11,318 nt of DNA. Origin: an uncultured Angelakisella sp. Its GTDB lineage: Bacteria > Bacillota > Clostridia > Oscillospirales > Ruminococcaceae. The translations under genes were made by a program, and so were the position numbers. Below the pieces are notes generated by a model. That model ran no database searches. It had not been told where the DNA came from and saw nothing but the letters and a program-made list of their open reading frames with translations. Location of the stretch: positions 1 to 11,318 of the forward strand of contig CALGIL010000171.1 of assembly GCA_937914895.1 (NCBI GenBank), read 5' to 3'. Below are positions 1-6,752 of this stretch, one piece after another (within the stretch, counting starts at the first letter, position 1; the number at the start of each line of letters is the position of its first letter).

Positions 1-309
1 CGTCATGGGGTCCTGAAAAATCATGGAGATTTTTTCGCCCCGGATCTCCCGCAGCTCCTTTTTGCTCCGCGCCAGAATATCGGCGCCGTCAAAGAGGATT
101 TGTCCCCCCATAATATGGGCTGTCTTTTCGGGCAGCAGGCCCAAAATGGCCAGGGCGCTGGTGGTTTTTCCCGCGCCGGTCTCGCCCACGATGCCCAGGG
201 TCCTTCCCTTTTGCAGCGAAAAGGAAACACCGTTGACCGCGTAGACGGTCTCGATGTCCGTTTTGTAGAGGATCTCCAGGTCTTTTACTTCCAGCAGTGC
301 TTCGTTCAT
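1..309 (-). CDS. dppD: Dipeptide/oligopeptide ABC transporter ATP-binding protein, DppD/OppD type (3' part outside window)
   Basis: This is the N-terminal 103 residues of an ABC ATPase that would power peptide uptake through the DppB/DppC channel; the rest lies beyond position 1. The protein begins MNEALLEVKDLEILYKT. Walker A is GETGAGKTT at residues 42-50, and the Q-loop FQDPMT at 98-103 ends at the window edge, so the signature motif and Walker B are not visible. The spacing and the text after Walker A (LAILGLLPEK) fit the OppD/DppD group. The ATG at 309 follows a GGGAGGGAGC ribosome binding site, and only 16 bases separate it from the dppC stop, so it is the last visible gene of the dppA-B-C-D operon. 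A second ATPase (dppF) often follows in such operons but cannot be seen. The transported substrate cannot be read from this fragment. Confidence 0.88.
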   Translation of the reverse strand, partial: MNEALLEVKDLEILYKTDIETVYAVNGVSFSLQKGRTLGIVGETGAGKTTSALAILGLLPEKTAHIMGGQILFDGADILARSKKELREIRGEKISMIFQDPMT

Positions 310-325
310 GGCCGCTCCCTCCCGC

Positions 326-1240
326 CTAATCCTTCAGTTTGGGGTCCAACGCATCCCGCAGGCCGTCGCCGATGAGGTTGAGGGACAGGGCGGCCAGCAG
401 AATTGCGACCCCCGGAAAAATCAGCAGATACGACGAGGAGGTCAGATAGGTCCGCGCGTTGGACAGCATGGCCCCCCATTCCGGCCGGGGCGGCTGAATG
501 CCAAGTCCGATAAAGCTCAGCGCCGCCGCCGAAATGATCATGTTGGCGACGCTCATGGTGGTGTTGACGATGATGGGGCCCAGGGCGTTGGGGATGATGT
601 ACTTGTAAATCAGCCGCGCGTCCTTTGCCCCGTAGGACTTTGCCGCCTCAATGTACTCCTGCCCCACGACGCCCAGCACCGTGGCGCGCACCAGGCGCAC
701 CGTGCCCGGCACCGAGGAGATGGTAATGGCGATAAGCAGGTTTTGCAGGTTGGCGCCAAAGGCCGCAATAACCGCCAAAGACAGCAGAATGCCCGGGATG
801 CAGGTGAGGACGTCCATGATGCGCATGATGATGCTGTCCGCAAGGCCGCCGTAGTAGGCCGCCACGGCCCCCAGCGTCCCGCCGATGGCAAGGGAGATAA
901 GGCTGGTAAACAGGCCGATGGTCAGGGACACCCGGGAGCCGTGGACCACCCGGGCAAAGCAGTCGCGGCCATATTCGTCGGTGCCAAACAGGTGCTTTGC
1001 GCTGGGCGGCTGCAGACGTTCTGCCGCCACGTTTTTAATGCCGTAGTCGTAGGGCACAATCACGTCGGCAAACACCGCCACAATGACCAGCACGGTAAAG
1101 ATGACAAGGCCGATCATGGCGGCCTTATTCTTCTTCATGCGGCGCCAGACTTCCTTAAACTGGCTTTGCTTGCGGTATTTCTTTTTGGCGCCGGCGGCGC
1201 CGTATGCTTTTTTTCCGTCCGCGACAGCTGTGTCAGGCAT
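326..1240 (-). CDS. dppC: Dipeptide/oligopeptide ABC transporter permease, DppC/OppC type
   Basis: This is the second membrane subunit of the peptide importer, 304 residues and a normal length for DppC. A basic cytoplasmic N-terminus (FKEVWRRMKKNKAAM, about residues 28-42) leads into the first membrane helix (42-62), the usual OppC N-terminal arrangement. A periplasm-side motif HLFGTDEYGRD follows at about 83-93. The ATPase-coupling EAA loop lies at about 194-224 (QEYIEAAKSYGAKDARLIYK and onward). The frame is open further upstream, but I chose the ATG at 1240 because it has an AAAGGTGGGAAGG ribosome binding site and overlaps the dppB stop by 8 bases (ATG..TGA), a common translational coupling arrangement. 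The family assignment is firm; 'dipeptide' as against oligopeptide, nickel or glutathione is a family default. Confidence 0.93.
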   Translation of the reverse strand: MPDTAVADGKKAYGAAGAKKKYRKQSQFKEVWRRMKKNKAAMIGLVIFTVLVIVAVFADVIVPYDYGIKNVAAERLQPPSAKHLFGTDEYGRDCFARVVHGSRVSLTIGLFTSLISLAIGGTLGAVAAYYGGLADSIIMRIMDVLTCIPGILLSLAVIAAFGANLQNLLIAITISSVPGTVRLVRATVLGVVGQEYIEAAKSYGAKDARLIYKYIIPNALGPIIVNTTMSVANMIISAAALSFIGLGIQPPRPEWGAMLSNARTYLTSSSYLLIFPGVAILLAALSLNLIGDGLRDALDPKLKD

Positions 1241-2195
1241 GGGCCTTCCCACCTTTTTTCGTTTTGATAAACCGCGCCCGTATCCGCGGGTCGATGAGGG
1301 CGTAAATAATGTCCAGCAGCAGCACAATCAGGCAGAACAGGGCGGCCAAAAACAGCGTCCCGGTCAGCACCACCGGGTCGTCCTTGGCGCGGATGGCCGT
1401 TACCATGTACTGGCCAATGCCGGGCAGGGCAAAAATCGTCTCGGTGATGACGGCGCCGCCCAGCTGGCCGGCAAAGCTCATGCCCAGCACGGTGACCACG
1501 GGCAGCAGGGCATTTTTAAGGGCGTGGCGCCAAATGACGATTTTTTCGGTGGCGCCCTTGGCCCGCGCCGTGCGGATGTAATCCTGGCGGATGGTCTCCA
1601 GCATGGCGGAGCGGGTGATGCGCATGATCCCCGCAATCCCGCCCACGGAAAGGGTGATGATGGGCAGAATCATGTGCTGGACGGTGCCGTAGCCCGAGGT
1701 GGGCAGAATTTTCCAGGTGACGGCAAAGACGAGGATGAGCATCAGCGCCAGCCAAAAGCTGGGCACCGCGGCAAACAGAAGGGCCAGCACCGTCAGGGAG
1801 GTGTCCAGCGCCGTGTACTGCTTGACCGCCGAAAATATCCCCAGTAAAATGCCGAAAAACGCGCTGATGACAATGGAGATGGACGCCAGCTTAAAGGTCA
1901 TGGGAAAGCGCAGAAGAATTTCATCCACCACCGGCTTGCCCGATTTATAGGAGACCCCAAAGTCAAACTTTGTCACAATGTTGATGACATAGTTGAAAAA
2001 GCGTACGAAAAAGGGCTTGTTGTACCCCAGCTGTTCGTTCAGCTGCTCAATCTGCCACGGCTCGGCCTGGGCCCCCAAAATGACCGAGGCGGGGTTGCCC
2101 GGCGTAAACTGCATGATTGAAAACACAATGAATACAACGCCCAGCAAAATCGGAATTGTAATCAGAACTCTTTTGACAATATAGGATACCATCAT
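1233..2195 (-). CDS. dppB: Dipeptide/oligopeptide ABC transporter permease, DppB/OppB type
   Basis: This is the first membrane subunit of the peptide importer, 320 residues. The N-terminus (SYIVKRVLITIPILLGV) forms the first membrane helix, followed by the family motif MQFTPGNPA at 28-36 and an external segment to about residue 100. Four to five further helices and the EAA coupling loop at about 204-234 (RQDYIRTARAKGATEK and onward) follow. Near the C-terminus FALPGIGQYMVTAI (255-268) is typical of DppB. Two adjacent ATG codons are possible starts (2195 and 2192). The ribosome binding site GAGGTGA leaves about 4 bases to the first and 7 to the second, so 2192 may be the start really used. Its 3' end overlaps dppC by 8 bases. 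The 138-base gap from dppA carries a strong hairpin, so dppB may be expressed at a lower level than dppA. Confidence 0.93.
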   Translation of the reverse strand: MMVSYIVKRVLITIPILLGVVFIVFSIMQFTPGNPASVILGAQAEPWQIEQLNEQLGYNKPFFVRFFNYVINIVTKFDFGVSYKSGKPVVDEILLRFPMTFKLASISIVISAFFGILLGIFSAVKQYTALDTSLTVLALLFAAVPSFWLALMLILVFAVTWKILPTSGYGTVQHMILPIITLSVGGIAGIMRITRSAMLETIRQDYIRTARAKGATEKIVIWRHALKNALLPVVTVLGMSFAGQLGGAVITETIFALPGIGQYMVTAIRAKDDPVVLTGTLFLAALFCLIVLLLDIIYALIDPRIRARFIKTKKGGKAHA

Positions 2196-2233
2196 GTCAC
2201 CTCAATACCGTATGGCTTTTGCGGGATGCTTAC

Positions 2234-2273
2234 ACCAATGGCTGCGCGGCGCCGCGGCCGCACAGCCATTGGT
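2234..2273 (-). promoter_or_regulatory. Intercistronic stem-loop between dppA and dppB
   Basis: Arms 2234-2249 and 2258-2273 form a 16-bp stem (ACCAATGGCTG plus GCGG) with an 8-base loop. The one imperfect position (2245/2262) is an A-C mismatch in plus-strand RNA but a G-U pair in minus-strand RNA, so the structure is complete only in the dppA-dppB transcript. No U-run follows on the minus strand, so it is more likely an mRNA stabiliser or partial attenuator than a full terminator. This role is inferred from its position after the binding-protein gene. Confidence 0.6.
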
Positions 2274-2292
2274 TGCTTGGTCGGTTTTAGTC

Positions 2293-2307
2293 AGCCCGCA
2301 GGGGGCT
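2293..2307 (-). promoter_or_regulatory. Small hairpin just after dppA
   Basis: AGCCC (2293-2297) and GGGCT (2303-2307) can form a 5-bp stem with a 5-base loop, 27 bases after the dppA stop codon on the minus strand. There is no following U-run. It may act with the larger hairpin at 2234-2273. It is short enough to arise by chance. Confidence 0.3.
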
Positions 2308-2333
2308 TTATGCTTACAAGAGCGGGGATACCG

Positions 2334-3884
2334 TTACGCGTTCCAGGACAGGTCCCAGATTTTAACCTTGAGAATGTCGGGGTGGGCGTAGTTCAGGTTT
2401 TGGTTTTTCACCGTGGCGCACTGTCTGGAATACACCGCGCTCAGGGGCTGCTCGTCATACAGAAGCTTATAAAGCTCGGTGTAAATCTTGGCGCGCTCGC
2501 CCAGGTCGGCCGTCGTTTCGCCCTGGCGGATCAGCTCGTCGATTTGGTCGTCGGCAAAATCGCCGCAGGGGAAGAGCATGGGCTTTAGGTCCTTGTTGTA
2601 AAAATACTTGGCCACATAGGACATGTCATAGATTTCGGTGGAAAGGCCGAAGGGAAGAATTTCATAATCCATGGCGAAGATGGTGTCAAACAGAGTGTTC
2701 TGCTCCAGGGTCTCCAGCTCGAAGGTGATGCCCACCTGCTCCAGCTGCTGCTGCAGGGCAACGGCGTAGCGCTCGTCGGACTGCATAATGGGCACCGGGT
2801 CCAGCTGGAGGCCGTTGGGATAGCCCGCATCCGCCAGCAGCTGCTTTGCTTTCTCCGGGTCGTAGGTGTAGTGGGGCAGGTCGTCATAATTGGGCGCCCC
2901 CGCCTGCTTGGGGGAGTAGAAGTAATCCCAGACAAGGCCGGTGCCCTCGGTGGTAATCAGGTTCAGGGCGTCGCGGTCGATGGCATAGGCCACGGCCTGG
3001 CGGACGCGCTTGTCGTTAAAGGGGGCGGTGCCGCAGTTGTAGCAGACAAGGGTGACGCCGTCCTGGTCCAGCCAGTCCACGGTAAAGCCGCTTTTGGATT
3101 CGAAGGGCAGGGCGTCGGTGGCGGGGACCTTGGTCACAAAGTCCACCTCGCCGGCCTCCAGGGCCATGGCCATGGTCTGCATATCCTCGATGACCTTGTA
3201 GGTGACCTTCTTGATGGCGGGCTCGCCGCGCTCTTTCCACTGGTAGTACTCGGGGTTCCACTCCAGCTGGATGGTGGAAAATCCATCGTAGTTGACCAGC
3301 TTGTAGGGGCCGGTGCCCACGGGGGCAAAGCGGTGCTTTTCGCCCAGCTCGGTAACCGCCTTTTCGTTGATGATCTCCTTTTGAGAGATGACCACCAGGT
3401 TGGTGGCGGTGGTATCCTTGGCGTAAATTTTGACGGTGTAGTCGTCGATGATTTCGGTGTGGTCTATGTAGCGGGCGTCGTTGGCCCAAAAGGCAAAGTT
3501 GGCCAGGTTGTCAAAGGTGTACTTGACGTCCTTGGCGGTCATCTTTTCGCCGTTGTGGAAGGTGACGTCCTGGCGCAGCTTAAAGGTAAATTCCTTCATA
3601 TCGTCGGACATCTCGAAGGATTCGGCCAGGCGGGGCTGGTATTTGCCGTCATAGAATTCGATGAGCGTGTCGAAGACGTTGTAAATGACGTACTGCTCCT
3701 CCCGGGAATAGGCGGACATGGGCTCCAGGGAATCCAGGGAGACCGAGATGCCGATGGTGACGGAATCCTTATCCTGGGGGGTGCTTTGCGGGCCTCCGTC
3801 CGCGGGGGCGCCGCTTGAACCGCAGCCGCTGGCCAGCAGGACGAGCATCATGGCGGTCAGCAAAAGTGATGTGAGCTTTTTCAT
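2334..3884 (-). CDS. dppA: Peptide ABC transporter substrate-binding lipoprotein, family 5 (DppA/OppA type)
   Basis: This is the extracellular receptor of the peptide importer, 516 residues and typical for the SBP_bac_5 family. A signal peptide MKKLTSLLLTAMMLVLLASGC has the lipobox LASGC with the lipidated Cys at residue 21, so the protein should be anchored to the outer face of the membrane. The mature region starts with a flexible Gly/Ser/Pro-rich linker, then family-typical text such as PRLAESFEMSDDMKEFTFKL and FHNGEKMTAKDVKYTFDNL. Further on, the hinge-proximal KRVRQAVAYAIDRDAL is a hallmark of the family. The frame is open 42 codons upstream, but the ATG at 3884 has an excellent GAGGAGGG site seven bases away and is followed directly by the signal peptide. 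The actual ligand (di- or oligopeptide, nickel, glutathione) cannot be decided from sequence alone. It is the first gene of the operon. Confidence 0.93.
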   Translation of the reverse strand: MKKLTSLLLTAMMLVLLASGCGSSGAPADGGPQSTPQDKDSVTIGISVSLDSLEPMSAYSREEQYVIYNVFDTLIEFYDGKYQPRLAESFEMSDDMKEFTFKLRQDVTFHNGEKMTAKDVKYTFDNLANFAFWANDARYIDHTEIIDDYTVKIYAKDTTATNLVVISQKEIINEKAVTELGEKHRFAPVGTGPYKLVNYDGFSTIQLEWNPEYYQWKERGEPAIKKVTYKVIEDMQTMAMALEAGEVDFVTKVPATDALPFESKSGFTVDWLDQDGVTLVCYNCGTAPFNDKRVRQAVAYAIDRDALNLITTEGTGLVWDYFYSPKQAGAPNYDDLPHYTYDPEKAKQLLADAGYPNGLQLDPVPIMQSDERYAVALQQQLEQVGITFELETLEQNTLFDTIFAMDYEILPFGLSTEIYDMSYVAKYFYNKDLKPMLFPCGDFADDQIDELIRQGETTADLGERAKIYTELYKLLYDEQPLSAVYSRQCATVKNQNLNYAHPDILKVKIWDLSWNA

Positions 3885-3903
3885 AAGTTCCCTCCTCTGT
3901 TTG

Positions 3904-3920
3904 TGGGCGGCCGCCGCCCA
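3904..3920 (-). promoter_or_regulatory. GC-rich hairpin upstream of the dppA ribosome binding site
   Basis: TGGGCGG (3904-3910) and CCGCCCA (3914-3920) form a perfect 7-bp stem with a 3-base loop in the dppA leader, about 10 bases upstream of the GAGGAGGG ribosome binding site. It could affect ribosome access or leader stability. No competing structure or ligand-binding fold is evident, so a riboswitch is not supported. Confidence 0.35.
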
Positions 3921-4000
3921 GGGCGTTTTTGAATGATTTGGACCTGCGAACCTGCATCTGATGTGTAGTCGAACAATGCGATGGGTATATGAATATATAT

Positions 4001-4029
4001 ACGATAGCATATGGCGATTCAGGAGTCAA
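4001..4029 (-). promoter_or_regulatory. Candidate sigma-A promoter for the dpp operon
   Basis: Read on the minus strand, a -35 box TTGACT (4029-4024) is followed after exactly 17 bases by TATCGT (4006-4001). The TGC before the -10 gives it an extended -10. Directly upstream of the -35 (about 4030-4070) are A/T tracts with AATTTTTTAAAA and a seven-A run, resembling an UP element and standing out in an otherwise GC-rich window. Transcription would start near 3994, giving a dppA leader of roughly 110 bases. The -10 is imperfect, so this is a prediction. Confidence 0.55.
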
Positions 4030-4493
4030 TGGATTTTTTAAATTTTTTTGCAGTCTTTTAAAAAATTGTTTGACCCCCATTTGCCGCTGTGTCGGACAGC
4101 CTCCCCCTTTGCCGCCGGAGGGGGCGGCTGCTTAAAATCCGCAGCCCGCAAACAAGGGCAACATGCCGCCCCGCAAAGGCTTGTCAGACCCTTGTGGAAC
4201 AAGCGAACCGTCCCGTGCCCATTGTCCGCGTTTGATGGACGGCGGGGCATCAGGCACAGCCGCGGCACCGGCGGCCGCGGCTTCGAAAGCCGCCCGTACA
4301 CGGTTAAGACGCACAGTATTCATGTTGTATTCACAGATTTACCCGACGTTGGCGGGTGAGTTTTGGTTATGTATTCAAAATTTCTTCTTTTCGCCGGTCC
4401 CTTTCTAAAGCCAGGCACCCCAGGGGCACCCCCGAATATGACGCCGCCGCCCGCGCCATACATCATTTGGCACGGGCAGCGTATTGGGGCGGG

Positions 4494-4518
4494 CGCCGGG
4501 TCATAAACGCACCCGGCG
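4494..4518. repeat. 8-bp perfect inverted repeat upstream of the subtilase cassette
   Basis: CGCCGGGT (4494-4501) and ACCCGGCG (4511-4518) are perfectly complementary around a 9-base, less GC-rich centre (CATAAACGC). It lies about 65 bases upstream of the possible -10 at 4583. No T-run follows on either strand, which argues against a terminator. It could be an operator or simply a chance GC-rich hairpin. Confidence 0.4.
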
Positions 4519-4582
4519 GGACAGCAAAGGCGGTCCGCCGGGGCGAAAAGGTCCCTGAGAACTATTTGCCCGCCAAACTGAA

Positions 4583-4588
4583 TATACT
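4583..4588 (+). promoter_or_regulatory. Possible -10 box for the subtilase cassette
   Basis: TATACT is a near-consensus -10 about 55 bases before the ATG of the first plus-strand gene. No good -35 lies at 16-18 bases upstream, so recognition by housekeeping sigma is doubtful. Csp genes are forespore-expressed in known species, but I could not find a convincing sigma-G-type -35/-10 pair here either. Confidence 0.22.
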
Positions 4589-4643
4589 GTTCTATTCGTT
4601 TGGGTCGTTTTGAAAGCAGGCGTTGGCATAGGAGGGAACCCAC

Positions 4644-4928
4644 ATGCAGCAGAATCCTTATCAGGCAGATACTGACCGTTTTTTAAGGCATCGGTATCCG
4701 CCCGCTTTTCCCCCCGCCATGTCCCCCCGGCTGTCCTCCGCCGTGGATACAAGGTACTTCCACGACGGAAATACCCATATGCTGTTTTACCTGTGGTTAA
4801 TTGACGGCCGGGAGTTCTGGTTCTTCCCCACTGTCTTTACCCAGGCGACCGTGCGGGGCTATTTTTGGAACGGCGGGGTGTGGGCCACTGTCTGCGTGAG
4901 GCAGGAAATGATCCGCGCCTTTTTTTAG
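4644..4928 (+). CDS. Small aromatic-rich protein of unknown function, first gene of the subtilase cassette
   Basis: This encodes 94 residues starting from an ATG with a strong GGAGGG site seven bases upstream, so it looks genuinely translated. I do not recognise it. The first 35 residues are Pro/Arg-rich and probably flexible. The last 59 are very rich in Phe, Tyr and Trp (about 16) in an alternating pattern, for example LFYLWLIDGREFWFFPTVF, which suggests a small beta-sheet domain. There is no signal peptide and no clear membrane helix. It precedes the first subtilase by 41 bases on the same strand with no terminator that I can see, so the two are probably co-transcribed. The gene ends TTT TTT TAG, a seven-T run right at the stop; a -1 slip there would run in frame into the subtilase. 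A functional link to spores is inferred only from the neighbours. Confidence 0.6.
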   Translation: MQQNPYQADTDRFLRHRYPPAFPPAMSPRLSSAVDTRYFHDGNTHMLFYLWLIDGREFWFFPTVFTQATVRGYFWNGGVWATVCVRQEMIRAFF

Positions 4929-4953
4929 GCTTTGTTTGGAGACAAAATTGGGC

Positions 4954-4963
4954 AAAGGGGGGG
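4954..4963 (+). promoter_or_regulatory. Ribosome binding site that decides the TTG start of the first subtilase
   Basis: AAAGGGGGGG ends six bases before the TTG at 4970. No in-frame ATG occurs near the N-terminus (the first in-frame ATG is about 95 codons in, inside the prodomain), so this site is the main evidence for the start. The seven-G run is unusual in that a change in its length would alter spacing but not the reading frame. Confidence 0.6.
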
Positions 4964-4969
4964 CGTCCG

Positions 4970-6751
4970 TTGAACCCTGAATCCGCAAATTTTTCCGGCG
5001 CCCCCGGCGCTGTGTACGGCCTGGCGGACATACCGCCGCCGGAGGACCTGGGCGGGCTTGCGGGCAGCGAGCTTGAGGCCGGCTACAACCCCGACGGCAA
5101 CACCTGGGAAGTCATCGTGAAATATCACGGCGACATTTTACAGCTGGAACGCCGCCTGGGGGTGGAGGTGGAGGTCCTCAGCGAGCGGTATGCCATCATC
5201 ACCTTAACGCAGCCGCAAATTCCATGGCTGTCCCACCAGGCCGAAATTGAGCACATGGAGCTGCCCAAGCGGCTGCAGTTTGTTTTGCAGGATGCCCTTG
5301 ACGCCGCCTGTATTGCGCCGGTGCAAAGCAAAGCCGCCTTTGGGCTGTCGGGAAAGGGCACGCTCATTGGAATCCTGGATTCCGGAATCGATTATACCCA
5401 TCCGGATTTCAGAAACGATGACGGGGATACCCGGATTTTATCCATCTGGGACCAGGCCGGCCAGGGGACGCCCCCCCGGGGCTTTAAAGGCGGCGCCGAG
5501 TACGACGAGGCTGAGATCAACCGGGCCCTGGCAAGCCCGCAGCCCTACCGCACTGTCCCCAATATGGACTTTGTCGGCCACGGCACGGCGGTTGCCGGCG
5601 TGGCCGCCGGCAACGGAAGGGGCAGCCGAAACAGAATGTACCGGGGCGCCGCGCCGGAGGCGTCCCTCATTGTCGTCCGCCTTGGCCGGCGGGGGCAGCG
5701 CTCCTTTGCCAGAACCACCGAGCTGATGCGGGCGCTGAAGTATGCGGTGGACAAAGCGGAGCTTCTGGAAATGCCCCTTGCGGTCAACATCAGCTATGGG
5801 ACCAACGACGGCTCCCACAGCGGCAACTCCCTGTTTGAAGGCTATATCAACGACCTTGCGCAGCGATGGAAGAGCGTCATTGTGGCCGCGTCGGGCAACG
5901 AGGGCACCGCCGCGCACCACCACAGCGGCAGGCTGGCATCCGGCGAAACCAGGGTCATTGATTTTTATACCACCCAGGGGCTGACCTCCTTTTACTTGAC
6001 CCTATGGAAAAACTTTATCGACCGCTTCAGCGTGGAGCTGGTGCTGCCCGATGGCAGGACCACCGGGCCGGTCACCCATGCCGACTATGAAAAGACCGTC
6101 CGGTTTGGCAACGTGACGGTGTTTATCCAGTATGGGCAGCCCAGCCACTACGACACGGACCAGAATCTGTTCCTCCAGGTCGAATCCGCGGGGGGAGGAC
6201 TTCCCGAGGGCTTTTGGCAGCTGCGGCTGACCGCCGGAGACATTATAGACGGGCATTACGACCTATGGCTGCCCATCACCGAGGAGGTCTCCCGGAATAC
6301 CGCGTTTTTTATCCCTTCCGTTGATACGACGCTTACGCTGCCGTCAACCGCCCATTCCGTAATTACGGTGGGGGCCTACAATTCCCGCCTGAACAGCATT
6401 GCCGATTTTTCCGGCCGGGGGTACCCCCGGGGCGGCGGTTCCATCAAGCCGGACTTGGTGGCGCCGGGCGTAGACATCACGGCCCCCAACAAGTACGGAG
6501 GCTACGGGTCCTTTACCGGCACCAGCATGGCCGCGCCCTTTGTCACAGGCTCCGCCGCCCTGATGCTGCAGTGGGGCATTGTGCAGGGCAACGACCCCTT
6601 TTTATACGGCGAGCGCGTCAAGGCGTTTTTACGGCTTGGCGCCCGCAGGCAAAGGGGTGTGCTGTACCCAAACCCAGCCTGGGGGTACGGAACACTTTGC
6701 CTGCAAAACACCATGGACAGCCTGATAACCTACCTGGGAGGAGGAATGTGA
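4970..6751 (+). CDS. Csp-type S8 subtilisin-like serine protease with intact catalytic triad
   Basis: This is a 593-residue subtilase. Residues about 1-110 form an I9-like prodomain (WEVIVKYHGDILQLE ... YAIITL). The catalytic residues are Asp137 (ILDSGID), His204 (VGHGTAVAGV) and Ser519 (GTSMAAP), with oxyanion Asn310 (ASGNEGT). The roughly 150 residues inserted between Asn and the Ser region (about 325-470) are beta-rich and match the position of the jelly-roll domain of clostridial Csp proteases. Phrases such as TRILSIWDQ and VAPGVDI are also typical of that group. There is no signal peptide, as expected for a protein made in the forespore. In Clostridium, CspB cleaves pro-SleC to start cortex breakdown; a similar role here is inference, since no sleC is in view. 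I chose the TTG at 4970 because AAAGGGGGGG lies 6 bases upstream; an earlier TTG (4865) overlaps the preceding gene and lacks such a site. The next gene starts one base after its stop. Confidence 0.85.
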   Translation: MNPESANFSGAPGAVYGLADIPPPEDLGGLAGSELEAGYNPDGNTWEVIVKYHGDILQLERRLGVEVEVLSERYAIITLTQPQIPWLSHQAEIEHMELPKRLQFVLQDALDAACIAPVQSKAAFGLSGKGTLIGILDSGIDYTHPDFRNDDGDTRILSIWDQAGQGTPPRGFKGGAEYDEAEINRALASPQPYRTVPNMDFVGHGTAVAGVAAGNGRGSRNRMYRGAAPEASLIVVRLGRRGQRSFARTTELMRALKYAVDKAELLEMPLAVNISYGTNDGSHSGNSLFEGYINDLAQRWKSVIVAASGNEGTAAHHHSGRLASGETRVIDFYTTQGLTSFYLTLWKNFIDRFSVELVLPDGRTTGPVTHADYEKTVRFGNVTVFIQYGQPSHYDTDQNLFLQVESAGGGLPEGFWQLRLTAGDIIDGHYDLWLPITEEVSRNTAFFIPSVDTTLTLPSTAHSVITVGAYNSRLNSIADFSGRGYPRGGGSIKPDLVAPGVDITAPNKYGGYGSFTGTSMAAPFVTGSAALMLQWGIVQGNDPFLYGERVKAFLRLGARRQRGVLYPNPAWGYGTLCLQNTMDSLITYLGGGM

Positions 6752-6752
6752 T

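Larger units (their letters stand above)
4030..4643. other. Intergenic region between divergent dppA and the subtilase cassette
   Basis: I see no convincing gene in this 600-base stretch: open frames here lack ribosome binding sites and recognisable protein features. It begins with the A/T-rich tract upstream of the dppA promoter and then becomes GC-rich. It holds several inverted repeats: an imperfect hairpin at 4216-4249 (TGCCC/GGGCA outside GTCC/GGAC), a 7-bp stem at 4277-4293, a 5-bp stem at 4341-4357, and an 8-bp stem at 4494-4518. A TATACT box at 4583-4588 may belong to the plus-strand promoter. An unrecognised small RNA cannot be excluded. Confidence 0.5.

Noticed and set aside
308..1267. 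Long plus-strand open frame opposite dppC
   Set aside because: Its composition is Gly/Gln/Asp/His-rich with no recognisable domain, and it mirrors the real permease gene; an effect of high G+C third positions.
2226..2318. Direct repeat ATGCTTACA at 2226-2234 and 2310-2318 flanking the dppA-dppB hairpin, as if a small inserted element
   Set aside because: Nine bases is short, there are no terminal inverted repeats inside the direct repeats, and the hairpin is not at the ends; not enough for a mobile element.
2871..3818. Long plus-strand open frame opposite dppA
   Set aside because: Low-complexity Gly/Val-rich translation, no family resemblance, fully antisense to a confident binding-protein gene.
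4104..4126. CCCCCT/AGGGGG complementarity as a terminator
   Set aside because: Six pairs with a 10-base loop and no T-run on the correct side; probably chance in GC-rich sequence.
4277..4293. GCGGC-TTCGAAA-GCCGC resembles a tRNA T-arm (5-bp stem, 7-base TTCGAAA loop)
   Set aside because: No matching acceptor stem (TGTACGG would be needed upstream), no D-arm or anticodon arm at the right distance, and no CCA end. I treat it as a chance hairpin.
4341..4364. Stem ACCCG/CGGGT followed by TTTT, terminator-like on the plus strand
   Set aside because: Only 5 bp, short T-run, and no plus-strand gene upstream to terminate.
4320..4643. Open frames of 85-107 codons on both strands in the dppA-cassette intergenic region
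   Set aside because: No ribosome binding sites, odd Pro/Cys/Gly-rich composition and no resemblance to known proteins.
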